64,000 nucleotides of DNA from Sediminihabitans luteus (GTDB taxonomy: Bacteria > Actinomycetota > Actinomycetes > Actinomycetales > Cellulomonadaceae), in assembly GCF_002797595.1 (NCBI RefSeq), contig NZ_PGFE01000005.1:124001-188000 (forward strand), read 5' to 3'. The translations under genes were made by a program, and so were the position numbers. The notes beneath the pieces are model-generated. The model saw only the letters and a list, made by a program, of their open reading frames with translations. It made no database searches and was not told the DNA's origin. Of the stretch, positions 38,077 to 46,069 are shown one piece after another. Each line of letters begins with the position of its first letter. Position 1 is the first letter of the stretch.

Positions 38077-38676
38077 TCAGCAGGTCGCCGGGTTCGCGGA
38101 CATCTCCTCGACGAGGTCCGCGAACTCGGCGAGGCTGTGCACGCGCTCGCGCCCGCACGACGGGTCCTGGTTGTGGAACGAGTCCATGAGGACGCCGCGC
38201 GTGCCCGCCGCGCACAGCGCGTCGACGTGGTCCGGGCGGTCGTCGAGGTAGACGTCGGTCGGCACGGCCGTCTTGTCGAGCTCGAGGTCGAGGGTCGTGA
38301 ACGCGATGTCGTGCCGCTCGAGCCAGCGCCGCGTCGAGTCGGCCAGGACCGCGTTGACCCCGTACGACTCGTCGTACCGGCGCGCGGTGACGACGTGGAC
38401 CGTGTGCCCTGCGTCGACGAGCCGGTGCGTGACCTCGGCCGCGCCCTCGAGCGGGTCGCCGTAGGTGTGCAGCAGGCCCGCCCGCGCCGTCGCGACGGCG
38501 TGCGCGAGGAACTCCGCGTCGTCCGCCATGCCCCAGTCCGGGCCGAACCCGTAGCGCGTCGGCTCGGGCATCCGGTCGAGCGGCCACCCCTCGCTCGTGT
38601 GCAGGTGGTGGCGCAGCGTCGCGACCCACGGGTACAGCACCTCGTCGACGTCGAACCCCACGCGCAGCGACCTCAT
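38077..38676 (-). CDS. HAD-superfamily phosphatase-like protein (5'-nucleotidase-like)
   Basis: 199 residues. Motif I GFDVDEVLYPWV (nucleophile Asp plus DxDxV), motif II HVVTARR, and YLDDRPDHVDAL as motif IV. The cap is small and helical. It resembles the 5'(3')-deoxyribonucleotidase-like HAD group; substrate unknown. ATG 38676 is natural; the gene is convergent with the MFS gene, whose stop is 1 bp away. Confidence 0.85.
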   Translation of the reverse strand: MRSLRVGFDVDEVLYPWVATLRHHLHTSEGWPLDRMPEPTRYGFGPDWGMADDAEFLAHAVATARAGLLHTYGDPLEGAAEVTHRLVDAGHTVHVVTARRYDESYGVNAVLADSTRRWLERHDIAFTTLDLELDKTAVPTDVYLDDRPDHVDALCAAGTRGVLMDSFHNQDPSCGRERVHSLAEFADLVEEMSANPATC

Positions 38677-38719
38677 CGCGCAGTGGTACCACGCGGCGCC
38701 GGTCTGCGGACGCCGCCGG

Positions 38720-40276
38720 TCAGCACTCGATCACGTTGACCGCGAGCCCGCCCTCCGACGTCTCCTTGTACTTGGTCGACATGTCGAGGCCCGTCTGCCG
38801 CATGGTCTCGATGACCGTGTCGAGCGAGACGACGTGCAGCCCGTCACCCTGCATCGCCATGCGCGCGGCGCTCACGGCCGTGCACGCCGCGATCGCGTTG
38901 CGCTCGATGCACGGGACCTGCACGAGCCCGCCCACCGGGTCGCACGTGAGCCCGAGGTTGTGCTCCATCGCGATCTCGGCGGCGTTCTCGACCTGCTCGG
39001 GCGTGCCGCCCAGCAGCGCGCACATCGCGCCCGCCGCCATCGAGCACGCCGAGCCGACCTCGCCCTGGCAGCCCGCCTCGGCGCCCGAGATCGACGCGTT
39101 GCGCTTGTACAGCGCACCGATCGCGGCGGCCGTGAGCAGGTAGGTGCGCATCGCGGTCCGACGCCGCGCGGCCGCCTCGGGGCCCTGCACGCCGGGCGTG
39201 ATCCGCAGGTAGTGCCGACCCACGGCCGGGATGATCCCCGCCGCGCCGTTGGTCGGGGCGGTCACGACCCGGCGCCCGTCCGCGTTCTCCTCGTTGACCG
39301 CCATCGCGTACGCCTGGAGCCACTCGATCGTGGTCTCGCCGCCTGCCGCGTCGAGCGCCTCGAGCCGCTCGCGCTGCGCCCGTGCCCGACGGCGCACCCG
39401 CAGCCGACCCGGGAGCGTGCCCTGCCGTTCGAGCCCGCCGTCGACGCAGTCGCTCATGGTGGCCCAGACCGCGTCGAGCGCCGCGCCGACCTCGTCCTCC
39501 GGGCGCAGCGCGCACTCGTTGGCCCACGCGACCTCGGCGATGCTCAGCCCCGTGCGCGCGCACGTCGCGAGCAGCTCGGCCGCGGTCGCGAACGGGTGCG
39601 GGACGTCGGCGGGCCGGGTCGAGTCCGGGACCGCCGGGTCGAGCTCGCCGTGCTCGGCCGCGAGCTGCGCCGCCTCGGCGGCCTCGGCCGCCGCGAGCTC
39701 GTGCTCGGTCAGCACGAACCCCCCGCCGACCGAGTAGTACACGCGCTCGACGAGCGCCGACCCGGCGGCGTCCGCGGCCGTGAAGCGCATCCCGTTGGGA
39801 TGGCCGGGCAGGCGCGTGAGCGGGGCCAGCCGGACGTCGGACGTCGCGACGGTGACGTCCGCGCCGGTCGTGGCCCCGGGCGGGGTCTCGGTCGTGCTCG
39901 TCGTCGTGCTCTCGCCAGGGCTCTCGGCCGTGCGCCCGGTCGGCGCGGGCGCGGGCTCTGACCGTGTCGGGCGCAGGGTCACGGTCGCGCCGTCGCCGAG
40001 CTTCTCCCAGCCGCCGGGCACGTCGTCCGGGTCGCACGTCTCGGGGTCGAGGCCGCGCAGCCCCGCGACGACCGCGTCGGGCGTGCCGTGCCCGATCCCC
40101 GTCGCACCGAGCGACCCGCACAGCACGACCTCGAGCTGCGCGACGTCGTGCAGCACGTCGCGGGCCGCGAGCTCGTCGACGAACGCGCGCGCGGCCCGCA
40201 TGGGGCCCACGGTGTGCGAGCTCGACGGCCCGATGCCGATCGAGAAGAGGTCGAGGGCGCTCACGTACGAGGACAT
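38720..40276 (-). CDS. sdaA: L-serine ammonia-lyase, iron-sulfur dependent, single chain
   Basis: 518 residues. Converts L-serine to pyruvate and ammonia. The N-terminal domain has SALDLFSIGIGPSSSHTVGPMRAA; the catalytic domain has the [4Fe-4S] cysteines in ISGAEAGCQGEVGSACSMAAGAM and in GLTCDPVGGLVQVPCIER, and ends NVIEC, the C-terminal Cys that ligates the cluster in related enzymes. It is about 60 residues longer than usual because of Pro/Thr/Ser-rich insertions (about 120-160) and another near residue 225. ATG 40276 (MSSYVSAL) chosen. Functionally linked with the glycine cleavage genes. Confidence 0.95.
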   Translation of the reverse strand: MSSYVSALDLFSIGIGPSSSHTVGPMRAARAFVDELAARDVLHDVAQLEVVLCGSLGATGIGHGTPDAVVAGLRGLDPETCDPDDVPGGWEKLGDGATVTLRPTRSEPAPAPTGRTAESPGESTTTSTTETPPGATTGADVTVATSDVRLAPLTRLPGHPNGMRFTAADAAGSALVERVYYSVGGGFVLTEHELAAAEAAEAAQLAAEHGELDPAVPDSTRPADVPHPFATAAELLATCARTGLSIAEVAWANECALRPEDEVGAALDAVWATMSDCVDGGLERQGTLPGRLRVRRRARAQRERLEALDAAGGETTIEWLQAYAMAVNEENADGRRVVTAPTNGAAGIIPAVGRHYLRITPGVQGPEAAARRRTAMRTYLLTAAAIGALYKRNASISGAEAGCQGEVGSACSMAAGAMCALLGGTPEQVENAAEIAMEHNLGLTCDPVGGLVQVPCIERNAIAACTAVSAARMAMQGDGLHVVSLDTVIETMRQTGLDMSTKYKETSEGGLAVNVIEC

Positions 40277-40299
40277 GCCCCCATCGTCGCACCCCGTCT

Positions 40300-40360
40300 C
40301 ACCTGCTGGACGCCTCACCGGCTGGACGACCGACCGGCTGGACGACCCACCGGCCGGGCG
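40300..40360. repeat. ACCGGCTGGACGACC short tandem repeat
   Basis: About four imperfect copies of ACCGGCTGGACG(A/C)C lie between the sdaA start and the tag stop. Their position upstream of sdaA could affect its promoter. Confidence 0.7.
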
Positions 40361-40384
40361 CTGTGCGTCACGGACGACGGGCCC

Positions 40385-40957
40385 CTACCCCCGCGCGAGC
40401 ACCACGGGGCAGGTCGCGAGATGGTCGTCGACCACGCCGCACGCCTGCATCGCGGCGTACATCGTGGTCGGGCCGACGAACCGGAAGCCGCGCGCCTTGA
40501 GCGCCTTCGACAGCGCGAGCGACTCCGGGGTCTGCGCGGGCACCTCCGCGAACGACGCCGGCGCGACGTCCGGGCGGGACGACGGCGCGAACGACCAGAA
40601 CAGCGCGTCGAGAGTCTCGCCCGCGGCGTGCATCGCGACGAGTGCCCGCGCGTTGCCGACGGTCGCCTCGACCTTGGCCCGGTTGCGGATGATCCGGGCG
40701 TCCAGGAGGAGCCGGTCCACGTCGTCCGCGGTGAACGCCGCGACCGCGTCCGGGTCGAAGCCCGCGAACACCTCGCGGAACGCGGGCCGCTTGCGCAGCA
40801 CCGTGAGCCAGGAGAGTCCCGACTGGAAGCCCTCGAGCGCGATGCGCTCGAACAGCGCGGACTCCCCGTGCACGGGGACGCCCCACTCGTCGTCGTGGTA
40901 GGCCGAGTACAGGGGGTCGTCGTCGCCGAAGCAGCGGGCGGGCGCGGTCGTGGTCAT
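40385..40957 (-). CDS. tag: DNA-3-methyladenine glycosylase I
   Basis: 190 residues. Removes 3-methyladenine from DNA. Family landmarks: DDPLYSAYHDDEWGVPVHGESALFERIALEGFQSGLSWLTVLRKR (catalytic-site Glu in LEGFQ), FRFVGPTTMYAAMQACGVVDDHLATC. The zinc ligands appear intact: Cys in ARCFGDD, His in AYHDDEWG, and the late HLATC pair. The usual RCPW start is RCFG here. ATG 40957 is the family start; the frame stays open upstream into the toxin remnant. Confidence 0.93.
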   Translation of the reverse strand: MTTTAPARCFGDDDPLYSAYHDDEWGVPVHGESALFERIALEGFQSGLSWLTVLRKRPAFREVFAGFDPDAVAAFTADDVDRLLLDARIIRNRAKVEATVGNARALVAMHAAGETLDALFWSFAPSSRPDVAPASFAEVPAQTPESLALSKALKARGFRFVGPTTMYAAMQACGVVDDHLATCPVVLARG

Positions 40958-41158
40958 GCGCCCACCCTGGCCCGACCCACCGACGTCCGCGCCCCGTCGT
41001 CCACAGGCCGGCCCCGCGGGTGGGGCTGGTGCGGCTGCGCGAAGCTTCTCGGCGACGTCGTCGACCTCTGAGGTGCCGCCGTCCGCGATGCTCATGACGA
41101 GGTCGTACGCGTCGTCGATGGTGACGTGGTGCGTCGCTCCCTGCTCTCCGACCTGCCT
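40958..41158 (-). pseudogene. C-terminal remnant of a Doc/Fic-type toxin, fused in frame upstream of tag
   Basis: Directly after the antitoxin stop, the minus strand encodes ..VTIDDAYDLVMSIADGG and TSEVDDVAEKLRAA (about 41020-41125), which resembles the C-terminal helix of death-on-curing (Doc) toxins. There is no Fic motif (HPFxDGNKR) and no start codon, so most of the gene is deleted. No stop separates it from tag. Identification rests on about 30 residues and so is moderate. Confidence 0.55.
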
Positions 41159-41160
41159 GG

Positions 41161-41355
41161 TCAGGCCAGGCGGTTCAGAAGCGCCTCGTCCTCGGCGACG
41201 ATCTGCGCGATCAGGCGGTCGCGATTCTCCACGCGCTTCCGGTCGTACTCGAGCACGGCGTTCTCGACCGCCTGGTTCGCGGAGACGTTCTCCGTCTCCA
41301 CGATCCGCTCGAGTGCTGCCTGCGCCTCGGGGCTGAGACGAAGGTCCATTGCCAT
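41161..41355 (-). CDS. Ribbon-helix-helix-type antitoxin (orphaned)
   Basis: 64 residues: MAMDLRLSPEAQAALERIVE with ENVSANQAVENAVLEYDRKR, a ribbon-helix-helix N-terminus followed by a helical toxin-binding tail. Layout fits antitoxins that pair with Doc-family toxins. GAGGAGGG precedes ATG 41355. Only a remnant of the partner toxin remains downstream, so this is probably a relic that can still bind its own operator. Confidence 0.75.
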   Translation of the reverse strand: MAMDLRLSPEAQAALERIVETENVSANQAVENAVLEYDRKRVENRDRLIAQIVAEDEALLNRLA

Positions 41356-41397
41356 GTCGCCCTCCTCTGACCGCGGCCGTCCCGTGACGGCTGCCCG

Positions 41398-41426
41398 ACA
41401 GTACCGCGGGTGGTACCTGAGTGGCA
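41398..41426 (-). promoter_or_regulatory. Antitoxin promoter with operator between -35 and -10
   Basis: Minus strand: TGCCAC (41421-41426), a 17-bp spacer and TACTGT (41398-41403). The spacer holds GTACC-N6-GGTAC (41401-41416), an inverted repeat well placed for autoregulation. Confidence 0.6.
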
Positions 41427-41446
41427 CTGCATTTGAGGGCGCACGA

Positions 41447-41490
41447 CGACGGCCGGGACCGAGCCCCCGAGGGCGCGGTCCCGGCCGTCG
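41447..41490. terminator. Hairpin after the heptad-repeat protein gene
   Basis: Perfect 14-bp arms CGACGGCCGGGACC and complement with a 16-base loop, 12 bp beyond the stop of the minus-strand gene at 41502. No T-run; probable terminator. Confidence 0.7.
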
Positions 41491-41501
41491 GCGGCTGCGG
41501 G

Positions 41502-43553
41502 TCAGAGCACCCGGCGGCGGGTGCCCATCCACAGGCCGACCGCGCCGAGCGCGGCCAGCAGCACCGCGAGCACGATCGCGGCGACCGAGACGGGGCCGAC
41601 GGGGTTGTCCTCGACCTGCCCGAGGAGGTCGGCCGCGCCGTCCGCGACCCGGCCCGTGCCGTCGTCGACCTTGACCGCACCCTCGCCGAGGTCGGTCGCC
41701 CCGTCGTTGAGCGTGGTCGTGCCGGCCGCGAGCGTCGTCGTGCCCTCGTGCAGCGTCCCGGCCCCGGCCGCGAGCCGTGCCGTGCCGTCCGCGAGGTCGC
41801 CCGCACCCGTGTCGAGGTCGGTCAGACCCGTCGCGAGGTCGCCCGAGCCGGTGCGGAGCTTCTCGAGGCCGGTCGCGAGCTCGCCCGACTTGGTGCGCAG
41901 CGTCCCGGTGCCGTCCGCGAGGTCCGAGGCGCCCGAGCTGAGCGTCCCCAGACCGGTCGAGAGCTCGCCCGACTTGGTCGCGAGCGTCGCGTTGCCGCCC
42001 GCGACGAGCAGCACGCCGTCCGCGAGCTCGCCCGACTTCGTGAACAGGGTCGCGTTGCCGTCCGCGACGGTCTCCGCACCGACGGCCACCTGGCCCGCGC
42101 CGTCGGCGAGGTCGCCCGTGCCCTCGGCGAGCGTGGCCGCGCCGACCTCGATCTGCGACAGGGCGTCGAGCAGGCTGCCCGCGCCCGTGTCGAGGTTCGT
42201 CGCGCCCGCCGCCACGAGGGCGGTGCCGTCCGCGAGGTCGCTCGCCCCCGTGTCGAGGTTCGTCGCGCCCGTCGAGAGGGCGTCCAGACCCTCGCGCAGG
42301 CTGGTCGCGCCGGCCGCGAGCTGCGTCGCCCCCGGGGCGAGCTGCGTCGTGACGCCCGTGCTCAGCGTCTGGGCGCCGGTCGCGAGCGTGCGCGCCTTGG
42401 GCGCCGCACCCTGCAGCTGGCCGCTCAGCAGCGCGAGACCCCCGGGGGCCGTGCCCTCGCCCGCCGCGAGGGCGTGCGCGGCGTCGGCGACGCCGCCGAG
42501 CTGGGCGGTGAGCTGAGCCTTGAGGGTCGGGTCGATGTCCGCCGCGGCGTACGAGGCGGCGAGCTGGCGCAGCGTCGCCTCGAGCTGTGCGCTGCCGGTG
42601 GCGGCACGCTGGGCGCCCGCCGCGGCCGCCTCGATCCCGGTCGCGAGCTGGTCGGCGCCCGCGGCCAGCGCGGGTGCGCCCGTGGTCGGGTCGGTCGCGG
42701 CCGTGATCCCGGCCGCCAGGCTCTTCGCGCCCTTCTCGAGGTCGAGCGCGCCGTCGCGGGCTCCGGCGGCACCCGTCGAGAGCGTGCCGGCGCCCGTCGC
42801 GAGCCTGTCCGCCCCGGCGGCGACGGTCTCGGCGCCGGTCTTCAGGGAGTCGGTGCCGTCGGCGAGGTCGCCCGCACCGTCGGCGGCGAGCGCGTTCGCG
42901 GCGGCGACCTGGACGGCACCGTCGTCGATGTCGGACGCCCCGTCCGCGAGGGCGTCCACGCCCTCGCTCAGCGTCGCGGCGCCGTCGGCCAGCTGGCCCG
43001 CGCCCGTGTGCAGGGCCCCGGCCCCCGAGGCCGCGGTCACCGCGCCGTCCGCGAGGTCCTGCGCGCCGTCGGCGAGGAGCGTCGCGCCGGACGACGCGCG
43101 CTCGGCACCCGCGTCGAGGTCGCCCGCGCCAGCGTCGAGGCGGTCGACGCCCGCGACCAGCAGCGTGCCGCCGTCCGCGGCCTCGCCGGCCCCGGCGGAC
43201 AGGAGCGTCGCGCCGTCGAGCGCGGTCGTGGCGCCGTCGGAGAGCCGGGCGGAGCCGTCGGCGGCCTCGCTCGCGCCGTCCGCGAGGTCGGACGCCCCGG
43301 CGTCCAGGTCGCCCGCGCCCTCGTCGAGCGAGGTCACGCCCGCGCCGGCCTGCGCGGCGCCGTCGGCGAGCTGACCTGCGCCGGTGTGGACCTGGGCGGC
43401 CCCGGCCGAGAGCCGGGTCGCGCCGTCCGACACCTTGTGGTCGATGACCAGGAGGTAGGCGACGAGGCCGAGCACGGCGAGGAACAGCGCGGCGAGCGCG
43501 ACCGCGGGGAGCGCGATCGCACCGCGGGGGGTGCGGAACAGGTGCGTCGACAT
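41502..43553 (-). CDS. Giant XXXLXXG heptad-repeat membrane protein (YhgE/Pip-like stalk)
   Basis: 683 residues: one N-terminal helix (about 12-36), some 590 residues of seven-residue units of the form (L/A)-x-x-G-A-x-x (for example LADGASD, LSAGAAQ, LDTGAGD), then a C-terminal helix (VSVAAIVLAVLLAALGAVGLWMG) and a basic end. This is the TIGR03057-type repeat found in YhgE/Pip proteins, but here without their membrane-transport domain. A short non-repeat patch (ASYAAADIDPTLKAQLTAQL) breaks the array near residue 340. Likely a long extracellular coiled or solenoid bridge across the envelope; function unproven. Confidence 0.85.
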   Translation of the reverse strand: MSTHLFRTPRGAIALPAVALAALFLAVLGLVAYLLVIDHKVSDGATRLSAGAAQVHTGAGQLADGAAQAGAGVTSLDEGAGDLDAGASDLADGASEAADGSARLSDGATTALDGATLLSAGAGEAADGGTLLVAGVDRLDAGAGDLDAGAERASSGATLLADGAQDLADGAVTAASGAGALHTGAGQLADGAATLSEGVDALADGASDIDDGAVQVAAANALAADGAGDLADGTDSLKTGAETVAAGADRLATGAGTLSTGAAGARDGALDLEKGAKSLAAGITAATDPTTGAPALAAGADQLATGIEAAAAGAQRAATGSAQLEATLRQLAASYAAADIDPTLKAQLTAQLGGVADAAHALAAGEGTAPGGLALLSGQLQGAAPKARTLATGAQTLSTGVTTQLAPGATQLAAGATSLREGLDALSTGATNLDTGASDLADGTALVAAGATNLDTGAGSLLDALSQIEVGAATLAEGTGDLADGAGQVAVGAETVADGNATLFTKSGELADGVLLVAGGNATLATKSGELSTGLGTLSSGASDLADGTGTLRTKSGELATGLEKLRTGSGDLATGLTDLDTGAGDLADGTARLAAGAGTLHEGTTTLAAGTTTLNDGATDLGEGAVKVDDGTGRVADGAADLLGQVEDNPVGPVSVAAIVLAVLLAALGAVGLWMGTRRRVL

Positions 43554-43676
43554 CGACGAGCCCCTCTCGTACCGCGCGACCCTGCGCGGTGTCGGACGAC
43601 GGCCCGCGCCCTGGGTGGGTCGGCGGGTCCTGGTCGTCGGTGACGCTATGCGACGGCCCGCGCGTCGCGGAACACC

Positions 43677-43689
43677 AGTACTAGGTACT
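43677..43689. promoter_or_regulatory. 13-bp operator palindrome upstream of the heptad-repeat gene
   Basis: AGTAC-TAG-GTACT is an exact inverted repeat in an AT-richer patch (43671-43715) that contains TTGTGA on the minus strand. It is a likely regulator site; no regulator is encoded next to it. Confidence 0.55.
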
Positions 43690-43755
43690 TGTTCACAACG
43701 ATTCGGTCACGAGGGTTGCGTGCAGGGGGCGATCCGTGGCCTCGTGACAGCCCGC

Positions 43756-44496
43756 TCAGGGGAGCGCGGGCTCCCACGCGACGTCGACCACGAGCGCGCG
43801 GTGGTCCGAGATCCCGGTATCGGTCGAGCGCGCCGCGAGCACGCGCAGCGGGCGGTCGGCCAGGACGTGGTCGATCTGCACGCGCGGCGCGTCGGCCGGG
43901 TACGTCGGGACGTCCGCGAGGGCGTGCCATTCCGCGAGCGCGTCGCCCGCACGACGGTTCAGGTCGCCGAGCAGCACGCGCGGTCCGGGCAGCGCGGCCG
44001 CGACCCGTGCGAGCGCCCGCGCCTGACGCTCGTTGCGGCCGCGCACCACGCTCAGGTGCGTCGCGACCACGCCGACCGGCCCGCCCGGTGCGTCGAGGAC
44101 GGCGGTCAGCGCGGTCCGCGGCTCGTCGAACCGCCACCGGCCGGCCCGGCGCACCGGGGCGCGTCCCGGCAGCCGGACCTCACCCCATGCGAGCACCGGC
44201 AGCCGGCTCACGAGCGCGATCCCGTACGCGGGGCCCTGGCGCGTCGGGTGCCGCGTCCACGCGCCGGCCGTGCCGTGCCGGGACGCCGCGAACCGGTGCT
44301 CGCGCGCGCCGAGGGCCTGCGCCGCGAGCGCCGCGAGGTCGCCACCGTGCGAGCGGGGCTGGCCGCGGTCGACTTCCTGGAGCGCGAGCACGTCGGCGTC
44401 GAGGCTCGCGACGGCCTCCTGGTAGCGGTCGAGGTCGACCACGCCGTCGTGCGCGCGGGCGCCGTGCAGCACGTTGAACGTGGCGAGGCGTGTCAC
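43756..44496 (-). CDS. Endonuclease/exonuclease/phosphatase (EEP) family protein
   Basis: 246 residues. EEP landmarks: RLATFNVLHGA, VLALQEVDRGQPRSHGGD (metal Glu), VVATHLSVVRGRNERQARAL, RVLLGDLNRRAGDAL and the catalytic GISDHRALVVDV at the end. No signal peptide, so cytosolic. Substrate could be DNA, RNA or a phosphodiester; not determinable. GTG 44496 overlaps the stop of the 44493 gene (GTGA). Confidence 0.88.
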   Translation of the reverse strand: MTRLATFNVLHGARAHDGVVDLDRYQEAVASLDADVLALQEVDRGQPRSHGGDLAALAAQALGAREHRFAASRHGTAGAWTRHPTRQGPAYGIALVSRLPVLAWGEVRLPGRAPVRRAGRWRFDEPRTALTAVLDAPGGPVGVVATHLSVVRGRNERQARALARVAAALPGPRVLLGDLNRRAGDALAEWHALADVPTYPADAPRVQIDHVLADRPLRVLAARSTDTGISDHRALVVDVAWEPALP

Positions 44497-45002
44497 TCGG
44501 GGCTCTGCGGCTGGGGCGTGTGCGTCGGGGCGTCCGCGGGGTCCGGCACGTCCGGTGCGTCCGGTGCGGGGGCGTCGGCGAGGAGCGTCCACGCGGTCAG
44601 CTCGGCGTCGTCGTGGAGCGCGGCGCCGTCGTCCGACGCCACGACCCAGGACTGCTCGGTGCCCGGCGGACCGACCCGCATGGCCCGCACCCGGCGGCCC
44701 CGCACGGTCGCGTCGCCGACCGCGCCGAGCCGTGCGGGCAGGTCGGGCACGGGGCGCACGGCCGAGACGAACCGGGCGCTGGGGGCGGGGGTCGCGGCAC
44801 CGAACCGCAGGGCGTGCGGGCCGACGCTGAGCACGTCGCCCTCGACGCGCGCGGTGCCCGTGAAGCGCTCGCCGCGGTACTCGCCCGTGACGACGTCGCC
44901 GGGGCGCACGGCGGCGAGCGTGGGCACGGGGTGCTCGTTCGCGGCGGTCTGGGCTGCGACGGCCTGGGCTGCGACGTTCTGGCTCTCGGTGTCGTCGCTC
45001 AC
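44493..45002 (-). CDS. Hypothetical protein coupled to the EEP nuclease gene
   Basis: 169 residues, GTG 45002 after GAGGAGT. An Ala/Gln-rich head, then a beta-rich middle (VRPGDVVTGEYRGERFTGTARVEGDVLSVGPHALRFG and ATVRGRRVRAMRVGPPG) and an acidic Pro-Asp tail. The middle could be a small barrel (SH3-like), but no family is recognised. Four-base overlap with the downstream nuclease implies joint function. Confidence 0.75.
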   Translation of the reverse strand: MSDDTESQNVAAQAVAAQTAANEHPVPTLAAVRPGDVVTGEYRGERFTGTARVEGDVLSVGPHALRFGAATPAPSARFVSAVRPVPDLPARLGAVGDATVRGRRVRAMRVGPPGTEQSWVVASDDGAALHDDAELTAWTLLADAPAPDAPDVPDPADAPTHTPQPQSPE

Positions 45003-45033
45003 GGGACTCCTCGGGGTCGGGGCTCGGTTGCCG

Positions 45034-45981
45034 TCAGCGTGCGCGGTGACGCTCGACGAGCGCCTCGACGCCGTCGAGGACGAGACGGATCCCGAAGACC
45101 GTCTCGTCGTCGCGCCCGTCGGTGGCAGTCTCGTCCCCGGGGTGCCCGGCGGCGTCCGGGGCAGCGGCCTCGGCACCGATCTCGGTCGCGGTGCGGTGCA
45201 GCGCCGGGTAGGTCGCGGGGTCGGCGACGCGCACGACGAGCTGGTCGAACGACGCGAACGGGTCGCGGTCGTCGACGCCCGCCGGGCCCGGTGTCGCGTC
45301 AGCGACTCCGGTCCCGGTGCTCGTGCCCCCGGAGCCTGCTGACCCGGCACCCGTGCTCCCGGCACCCGTGCTCCCGGCACCCGTGCCCCCGAGGCGCTGC
45401 TCGACGCCGGCCATGCGGGCGAGGTCGGCGCGCATGCGGGCCTCGCCGAGCACGTGCTGCGACAGCAGGCCCACGACCGTGAGCTGGACGCCGGCGGGCA
45501 GCCCGGTCCCGGCGAGCACGGCGAGCGCGCGGTCGAGCCAGGCGAGGCGGTGGGGCCCGACGGGCAGGGTGAACAGGGCGAGCTCGGCGAGCCAGGGGCG
45601 GGCGAGCATGAGGTCGAGCTGCGCGATCGTCCAGCGCTCGAGGCCGGTGCGCCAGTGGTCGCCGGGCTCGAGGAAGCTCGCGGGCGGCGGGGTCGCTCCG
45701 GCGTCCGACATCAGCGTGAGCAGCTCGTCCTTGTTCGCCACGTACCGGTACAGGGCCATGGTCGTGACGCCGAGCGACTCGGCGACCCGGGCCATCGAGA
45801 CCGCGGCGAGGCCGTCGGCGTCGGCGAGGGCGATCGCGGCGTCGGTGATCTGCTCGGTGCTCAGCGCGGGCCGGGGCCCGCGTCGGGGGGCGCGGGGCGC
45901 GCCCCAGAGGATCTCGACGCTGCGCGGCAGGGGTGCGGGGGTCGACGACGACGCCGCCGTGCCTGCTGCGCGTTCGCTCAC
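45034..45981 (-). CDS. TetR/AcrR-family regulator with TetR_C_1-like domain
   Basis: 315 residues. The HTH (about 40-88) reads STEQITDAAIALADADGLAAVSMARVAESLGVTTMALYRYVANKDELLTLM. The ligand domain is long and carries an insert of TGAGS repeats (about 195-215; DNA repeat 45345-45392). GTG 45981 follows AGGGAGG. It is divergent from the ABC exporter with inverted repeats between, so it is the probable repressor of that exporter. Confidence 0.92.
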   Translation of the reverse strand: MSERAAGTAASSSTPAPLPRSVEILWGAPRAPRRGPRPALSTEQITDAAIALADADGLAAVSMARVAESLGVTTMALYRYVANKDELLTLMSDAGATPPPASFLEPGDHWRTGLERWTIAQLDLMLARPWLAELALFTLPVGPHRLAWLDRALAVLAGTGLPAGVQLTVVGLLSQHVLGEARMRADLARMAGVEQRLGGTGAGSTGAGSTGAGSAGSGGTSTGTGVADATPGPAGVDDRDPFASFDQLVVRVADPATYPALHRTATEIGAEAAAPDAAGHPGDETATDGRDDETVFGIRLVLDGVEALVERHRAR

Positions 45982-46022
45982 CGTGCCTCCCTTGACGCCC
46001 CATCCTAGAACTGTTTACTCTC

Positions 46023-46050
46023 TACACAGTAGGTGTATGGCATACACAGT
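46023..46050. promoter_or_regulatory. TetR operator cluster between tetR and ABC exporter genes
   Basis: GTGTATG-G-CATACAC (46033-46047) is an exact inverted repeat; TACAC-N5-GTGTA (46023-46037) overlaps it, and CTACACAGT/ATACACAGT recur 20 bp apart. This is likely the TetR binding site for both divergent genes. Confidence 0.7.
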
Positions 46051-46069
46051 TTTCGATCCGGAGGTTCTC

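Noticed and set aside
41502-43553. Possible CRISPR or satellite array because of regular periodicity
   Set aside because: The period is a 7-codon protein repeat with variable codons, not identical DNA repeats with unique spacers.
41421-43643. 740-codon plus-strand open frame
   Set aside because: Antisense to the heptad-repeat gene, which has matching membrane helices and a ribosome site; the plus frame is Arg/Gly/Ala-rich only.
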